DNA of 64,000 nt. It comes from AP-15 sp963795485 (GTDB lineage: Bacteria; Pseudomonadota; Alphaproteobacteria; ATCC43930; CGMCC-115725). Position 1 is the stretch's first letter. Every line of letters begins with the position of its first letter. Positions 1-9,200 of this stretch are shown here, in pieces. The DNA lies in NCBI GenBank assembly GCA_963795485.1, contig CAWCIL010000007.1, positions 62,001 through 126,000 on the forward strand. Direction: 5' to 3'. Both the position numbers and the translations under genes were made by a program. The notes under the pieces were generated by a model that searched no databases, had not been told where the DNA came from, and was given only the letters and a program-made list of their open reading frames with translations.

Positions 1-1
1 G

Positions 2-394
2 ATCAGGCACCTGATCGTCACCGCGACGGGCTGGGGCCTCAATCCCGACAAGGATGCGATCTATCTCAACGTCACACCGAGGAAGAACGACAGCACGACG
101 GTCTACAAGCTCAACGTCAAGAACGTGCCGGTCGACGGCTTCTGGTCGGTCAGCCTGTACAACGCCGAGGGCTATTTCCAGAAGAACGAGTATGGCGCTT
201 ACTCGCTGAACAATATCACCGCGAAAAAGAGCGCGGACGGCTCGGTCGCCATCCAGTTCGGCGGTTGCGACGGCAAGACTGCCAATTGCCTGCCGACCAT
301 GCGGGGCTGGAATTACACGGTGCGCCTCTATCGTCCTCGCCCCGAGATCCTGAATGGCTCATGGAAGTTCCCCGACGCGCAGCCCGTGAACTGA
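2..394 (+). CDS. DUF1254/DUF1214 family protein, C-terminal part (truncated by window edge)
   Basis: The reading frame is open from the first bases of the window and ends in TGA, giving about 130 residues of a C-terminus. The segment from TGWGLNPDKDAIY through the DGFWSVSLYNAEG region to NYTVRLYRPRPEILNGSW matches the DUF1214 domain, which usually forms the C-terminal half of DUF1254/DUF1214 proteins. These are typically exported proteins of unknown biochemical function. The final Tyr-x-Val-Arg-Leu-Tyr-x-Pro-Arg motif followed by GSW is a hallmark of the domain end. The start and any signal peptide lie outside the window. It is followed after about 57 bp by an outer-membrane-type protein on the same strand, so the two may be co-transcribed, which would fit envelope proteins. 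The family assignment is from motif memory; the function is unknown. Confidence 0.8.
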   Translation: MRHLIVTATGWGLNPDKDAIYLNVTPRKNDSTTVYKLNVKNVPVDGFWSVSLYNAEGYFQKNEYGAYSLNNITAKKSADGSVAIQFGGCDGKTANCLPTMRGWNYTVRLYRPRPEILNGSWKFPDAQPVN

Positions 395-451
395 GCTTGC
401 CGCGAGCCTGGGCTGCGCGGCCGGCGCAGCGCCGCCATGGACGGAGACCTG

Positions 452-1468
452 ATGATGGCGACAAAGCCCAGCGCGCCAGTTCGCTCCATTGCAGCCATTT
501 TGCTCGCTATCGCTGTCGTCAATGCGGCGCCGAGCGTCGGGCATGCCGACGAAGGTGGGCTCAGTTTCTGGCTCCCCGGTTTGTTCGGAAGTCTGGCGGC
601 GGTGCCAGGGCAACCGGGCTGGACGGTCAGCACCATCTACTATCACAACTCTGTCTCGGCGACGGCCCAAAAGGACTTCGCTTTGGCCGGACGCATTGTC
701 ACCGGCGTCAAGGGCGGTGCCAACCTGTCCTTCTTCGGACCGACCTATGTATTCGCTGATCCGGTTCTCGGCGGGCAGGCAGCCTTGAGCCTGCTCGGGG
801 TGGGCGGCGGCACGAATACCTCGATCGCGGCAACCCTGACCGGGCCGCGCGGCAAGACCCTGTCCGGCACCTTGAGCGACCAGACGGCCGGGTTTGGCGA
901 TCTGATCCCGCAAGGTTCGCTCAAATGGAACCAGGGCGTCCACAATCTCATGACCTATCTGACCGGAGATATCCCGGTCGGTCAGTATGACGCCACCAAC
1001 TTGGCCAATCTCGGCTTCGGCCATGGGGCATTGGACGGCGGCGGCGGCTATACCTACTTCAACCCGCAGACGGGCCACGAGTTTTCGGCCGTCACCGGTC
1101 TGACCTACAATTTCACCAACCAGGCCCTCGAGTACCAAAACGGGATCGATTTCCATCTCGATTGGGCCGCCTCGCAGTTTCTGTCGAAACAGCTATTCGT
1201 CGGGCTCGTCGGCTATTTCTTCAACCAGGTCACCGGCGACAGCGGAACCGGCGCAGGGCTTGGCGGCTTCCAATCGCGGGTCGCCGGTGTCGGGCCGCAG
1301 ATCGGCTACCTGGTTCCGGTCGGCGGTATGCAGGGGTTTGTGGGTTTAAAAGGATACGGCGAGTTCGCGGCGCAGAACCGCGCTTCGGGCTGGAATTTAT
1401 GGCTGACCTTCTCGATCTCGCCGGCGGTCCCGCACTCGTCAGCGACGGAGCCGATGGCATACAAATGA
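452..1468 (+). CDS. Outer-membrane protein, MetA-pathway phenol degradation-like family
   Basis: This 338-residue protein starts with a Sec signal peptide (positively charged start, hydrophobic stretch Ile-Ala-Ala-Ile-Leu-Leu-Ala-Ile-Ala, cleavage near AAPSVGHA). The mature part is rich in alternating aromatic and small residues, with repeated GxGxFxxxVG-like strands and a Gly/Tyr-rich C-terminal barrel. This is the pattern of the MetA-pathway/phenol-degradation outer-membrane family, whose members are thought to act as channels for hydrophobic substrates or are uncharacterised. I chose ATG 452 because GGAG at 443-446 sits 5 nt upstream; ATG 437 in the same frame lacks such a site. It probably forms a unit with the DUF1214 gene just upstream. 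The substrate cannot be told from the sequence. Confidence 0.8.
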   Translation: MMATKPSAPVRSIAAILLAIAVVNAAPSVGHADEGGLSFWLPGLFGSLAAVPGQPGWTVSTIYYHNSVSATAQKDFALAGRIVTGVKGGANLSFFGPTYVFADPVLGGQAALSLLGVGGGTNTSIAATLTGPRGKTLSGTLSDQTAGFGDLIPQGSLKWNQGVHNLMTYLTGDIPVGQYDATNLANLGFGHGALDGGGGYTYFNPQTGHEFSAVTGLTYNFTNQALEYQNGIDFHLDWAASQFLSKQLFVGLVGYFFNQVTGDSGTGAGLGGFQSRVAGVGPQIGYLVPVGGMQGFVGLKGYGEFAAQNRASGWNLWLTFSISPAVPHSSATEPMAYK

Positions 1469-1541
1469 GCGCGGAGACACAGCCGCGAAGTCGACGCGCA
1501 TAGGGCTTGGCGGGCGTGCGCAGTTTTGCGACGATTGCTTC

Positions 1542-2297
1542 ATGCTGAACGATTCCGACATCGCCGAATTCGTGGAATTGATCGCAAACGCGCGGCGCGC
1601 CGTCGTCTTTACCGGCGCCGGGATCAGCACCGAATCGGGCATTCCCGATTTCCGCAGCCCCGGCGGCATCTGGACCCGGATGGCGCCGATCGATTTCGCC
1701 GATTTCCTGGGCTCGGAGGAGGCGCGCCGCGAAACCTGGCGGCGCCGCTTTGCGATGGAGGACACCTTTCGCGCCGCCGCACCCAACCGGGGCCATCGCG
1801 CCGTCGCGGCACTGGTCCGCGGCGGCAAGGCGGCGGCGGTCATCACCCAGAACATCGATGGGCTGCATCAGGCTTCCGGGATTCCCGAGGACCAAATCAT
1901 CGAACTGCACGGCAACACGACCTACGCCACCTGCCTCGATTGCGCTGCCCGCTACGAGCTCGCTGCGCTGCGCCGGGCGTTCGAGCGCGATCAAGTGGCG
2001 CCCGTCTGCGACCAATGCGGCGGCTACGTCAAGACCGCGACGATCTCGTTCGGCCAGGCGATGCCGGCCACGGCGATGCGCCAGGCCGAGACCGAGACCA
2101 ACGCGGCCGATCTGTTCATCGTCGCCGGCTCCTCGCTCGTCGTCTACCCCGCCGCCGCATTCCCGGAATTGGCCAAGCGCAACGGTGCGACGCTCGTCAT
2201 CGTCAACCGCGAGCCGACCGGTCTCGACTCAATCGCCGACCTCGTCTTGCACCGCCCCATCGGCGAAACCCTCGGCGCCGCGATCGGCATCGCCTGA
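1542..2297 (+). CDS. cobB: Sir2-family NAD-dependent protein deacylase
   Basis: Sirtuins remove acyl groups from lysine using NAD+ and release nicotinamide and O-acyl-ADP-ribose in the cytoplasm. All key elements are present in this 251-residue protein. The NAD-binding GAGISTESGIPDFR motif is at 25-38, TQNID at 102-106, the catalytic His123 is in ELHGN, and there are two CxxC zinc pairs (Cys131/Cys134 and Cys156/Cys159). GSSLVVYPAA near 196-205 is the second nucleotide-binding loop. The length is normal for the short bacterial class. The ribosome site before ATG 1542 is weak. It follows the outer-membrane gene after 73 bp on the same strand with no obvious functional link. Whether it prefers acetyl or longer acyl groups cannot be settled; the Tyr/Arg pair typical of desuccinylases is not evident. 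Confidence 0.93.
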   Translation: MLNDSDIAEFVELIANARRAVVFTGAGISTESGIPDFRSPGGIWTRMAPIDFADFLGSEEARRETWRRRFAMEDTFRAAAPNRGHRAVAALVRGGKAAAVITQNIDGLHQASGIPEDQIIELHGNTTYATCLDCAARYELAALRRAFERDQVAPVCDQCGGYVKTATISFGQAMPATAMRQAETETNAADLFIVAGSSLVVYPAAAFPELAKRNGATLVIVNREPTGLDSIADLVLHRPIGETLGAAIGIA

Positions 2298-2311
2298 GCC
2301 GGCAAGTCGCG

Positions 2312-2515
2312 CTAGTGCTCAGACACAGACAGAAGATTCACTCAACCGTCATGGCTGGGCTCGTCCCGGCCATCCACGATTTGCGGCGCCGGCTCGTGCG
2401 GTTTCCGTGGATACCTGGCACAAGGCTTGTCCTCGAGCGGCGCCGAGCGCGGACCCGTGGGCCGGGCATGACGAATGCGGCGAGCTTGTACCATCTGAAT
2501 GCGTCTGAGCACTAG
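2312..2515. repeat. MITE-like palindromic intergenic element with 13-bp terminal inverted repeats
   Basis: The element is bounded by perfect inverted repeats, CTAGTGCTCAGAC at 2312-2324 and GTCTGAGCACTAG at 2503-2515; the match continues imperfectly inward. Inside lies a degenerate palindrome beginning CGTCATGGCTGGGC and TCCCGGCCATCCACG and ending in a GGGCCGGGCATGACG arm. This is the type of mosaic palindrome scattered between genes in many alphaproteobacteria. It has no coding capacity. The flanks show no clear target duplication. It sits between the Sir2 gene and an aminotransferase remnant, so it may mark a deletion or insertion boundary. Confidence 0.7.
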
Positions 2516-2521
2516 ACTAGA

Positions 2522-2625
2522 GCGGTGGCAATCATCGTGCCGGTCGGATTGGTCGGACCGGCGATGACCAGCCCCGCGAGCGGACCGGACTCGGCCAGAA
2601 GCTCAGGGCTGGGCTGTCAGTGGGC
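2522..2625 (-). pseudogene. Remnant of a class I/II aminotransferase
   Basis: Read on the minus strand, this short stretch encodes LLAESGPLAGLVIAGPTNPTGTM, which contains the Asn-Pro-Thr-Gly motif of pyridoxal-phosphate aminotransferases in its usual context. Neither the upstream nor the downstream part of such a gene is present. The frame runs into the end of the palindromic element next door. It is best read as a leftover fragment, probably cut by the event that placed that element. The stretch up to 2756 has nothing else I recognise. Confidence 0.55.
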
Positions 2626-2756
2626 CATTGGTCGTGGCCCATTGGCAAAAAAGCGAAGTTGAGATTCCGGCCGCGATCATCACCCACCGTCTGCCGGATA
2701 CATGCTGACGGATGCTATGAACGATATTTATCATCTCGGACGCGGAGACCATTCCC

Positions 2757-3704
2757 GTGCGAAGAAAATTCCCGAAGAGCGGTACGCGGCGGCGAAGGTG
2801 GGTCGTTACCTCGATCAGATCTTCATGCTTGCCCCTCGTGATCGGCATCGCACTGATGCTTGCCGGATGCGGTACCTACGTTCCCGAAATTCAGGAAAAT
2901 CCATGGAATCAGGTCGGCGGCGAACTACTCGTTCAAAAAATTGTCCAAAGTATTCATTGCGAGGTGGAAAAGGCCGTCACCGATGTAAGAAAACAAGATA
3001 AAAATATTCAAAGAGCGGTATTCAAAAAAACAGGAATTGTACAACCTCTTCTAACCGATTGGCTGCTCGGTTGGGGTGCACAGATGCAGATAAGCCTTAT
3101 CGTAGACGAGAAGAGTGCAGTTGGCCCATCAGGCTCATGGTCGCCGATGAAGACATTTTTTCTCGGATCAGGAGCAAATATATCGTCCGAAGCTACCAGA
3201 ATAGAAACGCTTAACTATTATTATCTGGTAAAAGATCTGATTAATGCGCACGAAGCGTCCTGTTTTTCGGATATAAAAGACGCCGCGACAGGATCTTTAC
3301 TTGTTGACAGTGATCTAAAGCTTGAGGAATGGTTATTGGCTGTGGTTTTGGGACAGGGGACTGGTGAGATCCCATTACCGGCCGCCACGCCCCAAAACGG
3401 CCTCATCACTGCCAAAAACGCCTTTACACACGAAGTTAAATTTGAGATTGTCACCAGTGGAAACATAACGCCGATGTGGACGCTCGCCCTTTCAACAATC
3501 AATCCCACTGGCCCATTTTTTTCAGCTAGTAGAGATCGTACACACGATTTGTTGATTACCTTCGGACCGAATGTTCAAACAACCAACAGTGGAAAAATAA
3601 CGAATAGCCTCGATCCCAATACCGCGGCAGCAGGCTCATTTCTGGCGGCCCAGATAGGACTTTCTATCGGCAACCAGATGATCGCCAATGGTTTGCGACC
3701 CTAA
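2757..3704 (+). CDS. Putative lipoprotein of unknown function (low-GC, likely acquired)
   Basis: The protein starts at GTG 2757, with GGAG at 2744-2747, and has 315 residues. It begins with a basic N-terminus and a hydrophobic stretch ending in a lipobox, Leu-Ala-Gly-Cys with the Cys at residue 38, so it is predicted to be lipid-anchored in the envelope. The rest (VPEIQENPWNQVGG onward) has no motif I recognise; it looks like a soluble domain with a Gly/Asn-rich C-terminal third. Base composition is clearly lower in GC than all neighbours, with many AAA, ATA and TTA codons, which suggests recent transfer. The sedolisin-like peptidase begins 50 bp downstream on the same strand, so the pair may have arrived together. 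Function unknown. Confidence 0.75.
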   Translation: MRRKFPKSGTRRRRWVVTSIRSSCLPLVIGIALMLAGCGTYVPEIQENPWNQVGGELLVQKIVQSIHCEVEKAVTDVRKQDKNIQRAVFKKTGIVQPLLTDWLLGWGAQMQISLIVDEKSAVGPSGSWSPMKTFFLGSGANISSEATRIETLNYYYLVKDLINAHEASCFSDIKDAATGSLLVDSDLKLEEWLLAVVLGQGTGEIPLPAATPQNGLITAKNAFTHEVKFEIVTSGNITPMWTLALSTINPTGPFFSASRDRTHDLLITFGPNVQTTNSGKITNSLDPNTAAAGSFLAAQIGLSIGNQMIANGLRP

Positions 3705-3754
3705 CCCGTGTATAAACCAGGGGGTCTATGAGTCTTCGCCAAAGGAGTTGTGGC

Positions 3755-5119
3755 ATGGCCAGTCCTCCACCAACACGTTATTTTCCCACATCCGACCCAA
3801 ATTTGGTTATCGCCTGCGACTACAATCCCCCCAACGGGCAATACAACCTCAACTGCCGTCCAATGCGGCTTGAAGACATACCGGCCCATCCAATGCAAAC
3901 TGCGGCGGCGAGCGGGCTTCGCGCCACCCTCCATTCCTACGTCCCCGTCGCGCGGCGCCCCAGTGTCAAGCCCTACTTCAAATTGCCAAAGGCCGAGCAG
4001 GCTGAACGAGCGGCGAGTCATGGCGGTCCGTGGAACGTACCCGACCTGTGCCGGGCGTATGCTTGGCCGACGGGCCTCGCCGGCGGCGGCGTCATCGCCA
4101 TCGTCGAACTCGGCGGCGGTTGGGTGCAGTCCGACATGGACCAGTTCTTCGGCGGCATCGGTCAGCCGGTTCCGCAGATCACCGACGTTTCGGTCGACGG
4201 GACCAAGAACACTCCTGACCCCGGACCGAACAGTGCTGATGGCGAGGTCGCGCTCGACATCGAAGTCGCCGCCGCCGCGTATTATGTAGCGACCGGCAAA
4301 CCCGCGACGATCCGGATGTATTGGGCCCAGGACATCGCCGCCGCGGTGCGCGCCGCGACGGCCGACGGCTGCGACGTGTGCTCGATATCCTGGGGCGCCG
4401 ACGAAGCCAATTGGGGAGCGCAAGCCGGCAACGATATGGAGCAGGCAGCCGTAGCCGCAACCGCAGCGGGCATGGTTGTGTTTGCCGCCTCGGGCGACAA
4501 CGATTCGAGCGATGGCGGGCCAACCCCGGCCAATGTCGATCTCCCTGCCTCGGCGCCGCACGTCATCGGCTGCGGCGGCACGATGCGGCCGCACAACCTG
4601 AGCGCTGCGAACCCGGAAACCGTCTGGAACAACGATCCCGGCAATGCGAGCGGCTCCGGCACGGGCGGCGGATATTCGACCCTGTTCAATCCGATGCCGC
4701 CCTGGCAGGCCGGGGCGCCGCACGGGCCGGGGCGGATGGCGCCGGATGTTGCCGCCAACGCCGATCCGAACACGGGCTACAACATCATATTGCATGGGGT
4801 GCAGACGCCGATCGGCGGCACCAGCGCGGTTGCTCCGCTCTATGCCGGACTGTTCGCCTCGTTCGGCGCCAAGCTCGGCTTCATCACCCCGGAATTGTGG
4901 CTCAACCACCTGTGCTTCAACGACATCACCCATGGGGACAACGGCGCCTTCCGAGCCCGCGTCGGTCCCGACCCGTGCACCGGTCTCGGCTCGCCGATCG
5001 GCACAAAGCTCGCTCAATTGCTGACCCATCCGGCGGCCACTCCGATGCGCCGGTTAAGAGACCTCGAAGCCGAGAACGAACAATTACGCTCGGAAATTGC
5101 ACGATTGACGAGAAAGTAA
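3755..5119 (+). CDS. Sedolisin-family (S53) serine-carboxyl peptidase lacking a full propeptide
   Basis: S53 peptidases use a Ser-Glu-Asp triad and usually work at acid pH after export. Here Glu164 and Asp168 lie in the GEVALDIE motif, the nucleophile is Ser357 in GGTSAVAP, and Asp248 in SGDND fits the oxyanion residue. The calcium-loop pattern GDNGAF...DPCTGLGSP is at about 394-413. The start at ATG 3755 is set by AAAGGAG at 3741-3747. Two things are odd. Only about 90 residues precede the catalytic domain, against roughly 190 for the usual activation domain, and no signal peptide is visible. The last 24 residues form a leucine-zipper-like helix (LRDLEAENEQLRSEIARL). The enzyme may therefore act inside the cell or as part of a complex. 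The family call is firm; activity and location are inferred. Confidence 0.88.
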   Translation: MASPPPTRYFPTSDPNLVIACDYNPPNGQYNLNCRPMRLEDIPAHPMQTAAASGLRATLHSYVPVARRPSVKPYFKLPKAEQAERAASHGGPWNVPDLCRAYAWPTGLAGGGVIAIVELGGGWVQSDMDQFFGGIGQPVPQITDVSVDGTKNTPDPGPNSADGEVALDIEVAAAAYYVATGKPATIRMYWAQDIAAAVRAATADGCDVCSISWGADEANWGAQAGNDMEQAAVAATAAGMVVFAASGDNDSSDGGPTPANVDLPASAPHVIGCGGTMRPHNLSAANPETVWNNDPGNASGSGTGGGYSTLFNPMPPWQAGAPHGPGRMAPDVAANADPNTGYNIILHGVQTPIGGTSAVAPLYAGLFASFGAKLGFITPELWLNHLCFNDITHGDNGAFRARVGPDPCTGLGSPIGTKLAQLLTHPAATPMRRLRDLEAENEQLRSEIARLTRK

Positions 5120-5132
5120 CGGGTGCGGAAAA

Positions 5133-5222
5133 CGCGGCATCGCGACCGTGATGACCGTCGAGCGCGAGGAACTGGCCTTCAACCTGCTCGACACCGTGCT
5201 ATCAGGATTGCACCGAGGATCC
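5133..5222 (+). pseudogene. Decayed partial copy of the prfC GTPase region
   Basis: About 90 bases here match the G-domain segment of prfC located at roughly 5778-5890. Shared stretches are CGCGGCATC, then GTGATGACC-TCGAGC-CGAGG, then TTCAACCT-CT-GACAC, then CAGGATT-CA-CGAGGA and TAT-GCAC. The copy encodes MTVEREELAFNLLDT where prfC has MTFEHEGLTFNLLDT. It has a gap of about 9 nt and a 2-nt deletion relative to prfC that break the frame. It cannot be functional. It lies just upstream of the complete gene in the same orientation and so represents a partial tandem duplication or a trace of gene replacement. Confidence 0.7.
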
Positions 5223-5589
5223 CTATTGCACGTCGAGAGAGGCGCTGGTCGACCATGCGATTGCCATAAACGCATGGTAGCTTTCCGGGATCGGCACCAG
5301 CGGTCGGGGGCGAGGCTCGCTTTGCAAGGGCCGGTGATGCCTGATCTCGACCTGCTGAAACAGGTAAAACAGGAGGCACGGTTGCGGTGATGCCCACTCG
5401 ATTTCTGGAACTGCAGACCTCGCCAGGGCCATGGGAATAATGCCTCCTTGTATTTTCACTGCGGAAACAGGAGGCGAGCTGGGTCGGTCGCGCGTTGGCA
5501 AAGCCGCGGGCCACCACCATATGCAGCGCCGATGTCGGCGCGGATGCAGCTGGTTGGCCGCCGGCGCCGGGAACAGCTGAAATGGAAAA
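5223..5589. other. Intergenic stretch upstream of prfC, nothing recognised
   Basis: No reading frame here has convincing codon use or a recognisable product. Short repeats of the word AAACAGGAGGC occur around 5368 and 5465. The prfC promoter should lie here but I see no clear -35/-10 pair. Confidence 0.5.
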
Positions 5590-7188
<1,599 letters not shown>

Positions 7189-7202
7189 CAGCGCATCCTC
7201 GG

Positions 7203-7520
7203 TTAGCCGGGGCCGCCGACGCCCACGCGCTCGGCGACCCGCACCAGCAGCGCCAGCATCCGGGTCATGCGCTCCTCCTGTGCGGCAAAGCGCTCCTCCT
7301 GCGCGCCAAAGCGCTGTTCCAGCGCGCCGAGCCGGGCTTCTATGGCGCCGAAGCGCCGTTCGAGCGCGCCGAAGCGCAGCTGGAGATCACGCACTCGGCG
7401 GTCAGCGTCGCGACCCGCGCGCCCAACAGCTCGAGACTGATTTTTTCCTCGCTCACCTTCCACTGCTCCAGCCGGCGCCGGGCATGGCCATCCCGCGGCT
7501 GATTCTACTGCACGTCCGGA
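7203..7520 (-). pseudogene. Small heptad-repeat coiled-coil protein, apparently frameshifted
   Basis: The C-terminal part reads as six consecutive 7-residue units (RFGALER, RFGAIEA, RLGALEQ, RFGAQEE, RFAAQEE, RMTRMLA), an almost ideal coiled coil. A frame starting at GTG 7463 gives 86 residues, but its first 25 residues look unnatural. The overlapping frame upstream reads RRRLEQWKVSEEKISLELLGARVATLTAE, which fits the same kind of protein. The two frames join if one G is restored near 7393. I therefore see one gene with a 1-nt deletion, either a sequencing error or recent inactivation. It lies immediately downstream of prfC in the opposite direction. Function unknown. Confidence 0.55.
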
Positions 7521-7577
7521 AAACGAAGGCGCGGAATCGTTGCCGGACCGCGCCGCGTTCCCCCAGCCAGGCGCGAG

Positions 7578-8987
7578 TCAAGTCAGAGCGGGAGCCCTCT
7601 CGGTCACGGTTTCGAGCTGCCCGACAGTCTCGCGGCCGAACAGCAGCGGGATGAAGGCGCCGATCATGACCATGACGATGATCGTGCCGAAGAAGATCGC
7701 CGGCGACCCGGTGTGCGGCTCCATCAAGAACGGCGCGGTCACCCCGGAGAAGATCCGCCCAACCGACTCGCCAAAGATATGCCCGCGGCCGCGCAGCGCC
7801 GTCGGGAACTGCTCCGCGAGATAGACTCGGAAAGCGGTCGCGGTCGAAAGTGCGGTGAAGCCGGTCATCAATGCGCCGGTGATCATGACGGTCGTCGCAT
7901 AATGTCCGGCGCGGTGCGCCATCATCATTAAGAGAAGACCGGGGAGCGCGCCCAACATCGCATAGAAAATCGTCCAGCGCCGCCCGATGATCTCCATCAG
8001 GAAGCCGGTGAAGCCTTTTCCGGGGATGCTCGCGGCGAACACCAGCGAACTGACGCCAAAGCTCAAGCTGACCGCGGCGCCCTGATCGACCAGCGCCTTT
8101 GGCAGCAGCACCGAGATCAGAAAAAACGCGGTGCCGCAGAAGACGTAGCTGGATATGCCGATTGCCGTCCAGCGCAGCTGGTCGCGACCGAACAACGCCC
8201 GATAGGGCGGAAGCTGTTCGCGCACCCCTTGCACATTGTCACCGAGGTCCGCGGCAGTAAGTTCCGGCACCCGGGCGCCGGCCCGGCGAATGATCCGGTT
8301 GACGGTGTCGACCGCCGCCGCGGTCCGGCCTCGGCGCAAATACCAGCGCGGGCTTTCCGGGATCAAATAATAGATCAGCGCCGGCACGACAAAAAACGCG
8401 AGGCCGCCGGGGAGCGCCATCATCCTGAAGGCGTTGGGGCTGCCGGCGAAGAGAAAGCCGACGAAGGGCAGCACCGTGAACGAAGCGGCAAGCGACATCT
8501 CGTAGACAGCGCCGAAGGTGCGACGGTGCTGCGCCGGCATCAGCTCGGCGGCGATCGGGAATGGCGCCGACACCGCAAAGCCGCCGCCGAGGCCGGTCAA
8601 CAGCCGCAGGCCAATCAGCTGCTCGGCGTTCTGCACGAGCGGAATCAGCAAGGTGAAAAAGGTGATCGCGCCGACGCCAATCAGCATGATGGTCTTGCGG
8701 CTGAAATGGTCGGAGATCGTCGAGGCGATGAAGCCGCCGACGCAAATCATCAAGGTTGACGCGATCGCCAGAAAGCGGACGTCGCCCGGGGTCAGATGCA
8801 ACGGGTGCTTGGCCAGCACCAGCAAGGAGCCGGTCATGACCAGGTCGTAGCCGTCGATAAAGCCGACGAGCCCGAGCACACCGATCACCATCAGGTGATA
8901 GAGGCTGAACGGAATGCTGTCGAGCTTGCTCCCGAGCAAGTGGCCGGCCGACGGGGCGGACCGGCTGAAAGAGCTAGTTTCTGCCAC
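7578..8987 (-). CDS. MFS transporter, metabolite:H+ symporter type (paralogue 1 of 3)
   Basis: This 469-residue inner-membrane protein has the 12-segment layout of the major facilitator superfamily. Signatures are GFIDGYDLVMTGSLL in helix 1, DHFSRKTIMLIG in the loop between helices 2 and 3, an ELMPAQHRRTFGA loop after helix 4, and PESPRWYLRRG at the end of helix 6. These resemble the sugar-porter/aromatic-acid symporter branch. The start is GTG 8987, preceded by GGGAGGTCGCC, a leader shared with the two paralogues. Substrate unknown. Identity among the three copies is high over their whole length, so they arose by tandem duplication. Confidence 0.9.
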   Translation of the reverse strand: MAETSSFSRSAPSAGHLLGSKLDSIPFSLYHLMVIGVLGLVGFIDGYDLVMTGSLLVLAKHPLHLTPGDVRFLAIASTLMICVGGFIASTISDHFSRKTIMLIGVGAITFFTLLIPLVQNAEQLIGLRLLTGLGGGFAVSAPFPIAAELMPAQHRRTFGAVYEMSLAASFTVLPFVGFLFAGSPNAFRMMALPGGLAFFVVPALIYYLIPESPRWYLRRGRTAAAVDTVNRIIRRAGARVPELTAADLGDNVQGVREQLPPYRALFGRDQLRWTAIGISSYVFCGTAFFLISVLLPKALVDQGAAVSLSFGVSSLVFAASIPGKGFTGFLMEIIGRRWTIFYAMLGALPGLLLMMMAHRAGHYATTVMITGALMTGFTALSTATAFRVYLAEQFPTALRGRGHIFGESVGRIFSGVTAPFLMEPHTGSPAIFFGTIIVMVMIGAFIPLLFGRETVGQLETVTERAPALT

Positions 8988-9200
8988 GGCGACCTCCCAG
9001 ATGGGTCGACCCCCGGGAGCCGTGCGGACTGCAACGCGGACGAGGCGGGTGCTTCGCTTCTTCAGCGGAGATTCGATACTTTACCAACACCTCGCCGGTT
9101 GGAATGGCCGCAACGGCGCACGATCGGGTTGACGTGTCGATCCTGTTGCAAATCGGCGGCGATTGCTGCCGCTCGCGTCTTTTTGCCCGGCCGGCATGCG
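8988..9200 (-). other. Intergenic leader between MFS paralogues 1 and 2
   Basis: The bases next to the start of paralogue 1 (GGGAGGTCGCC and the upstream block CACGGCTCCCGG) are copies of the region upstream of the other two MFS genes, so the leader was duplicated with the gene. I see no gene or clear promoter. Confidence 0.5.

Noticed and set aside
5148..5390. Short plus-strand frame before prfC as a separate gene
   Set aside because: Its only meaningful part is the decayed prfC copy; the remainder has no coding character.
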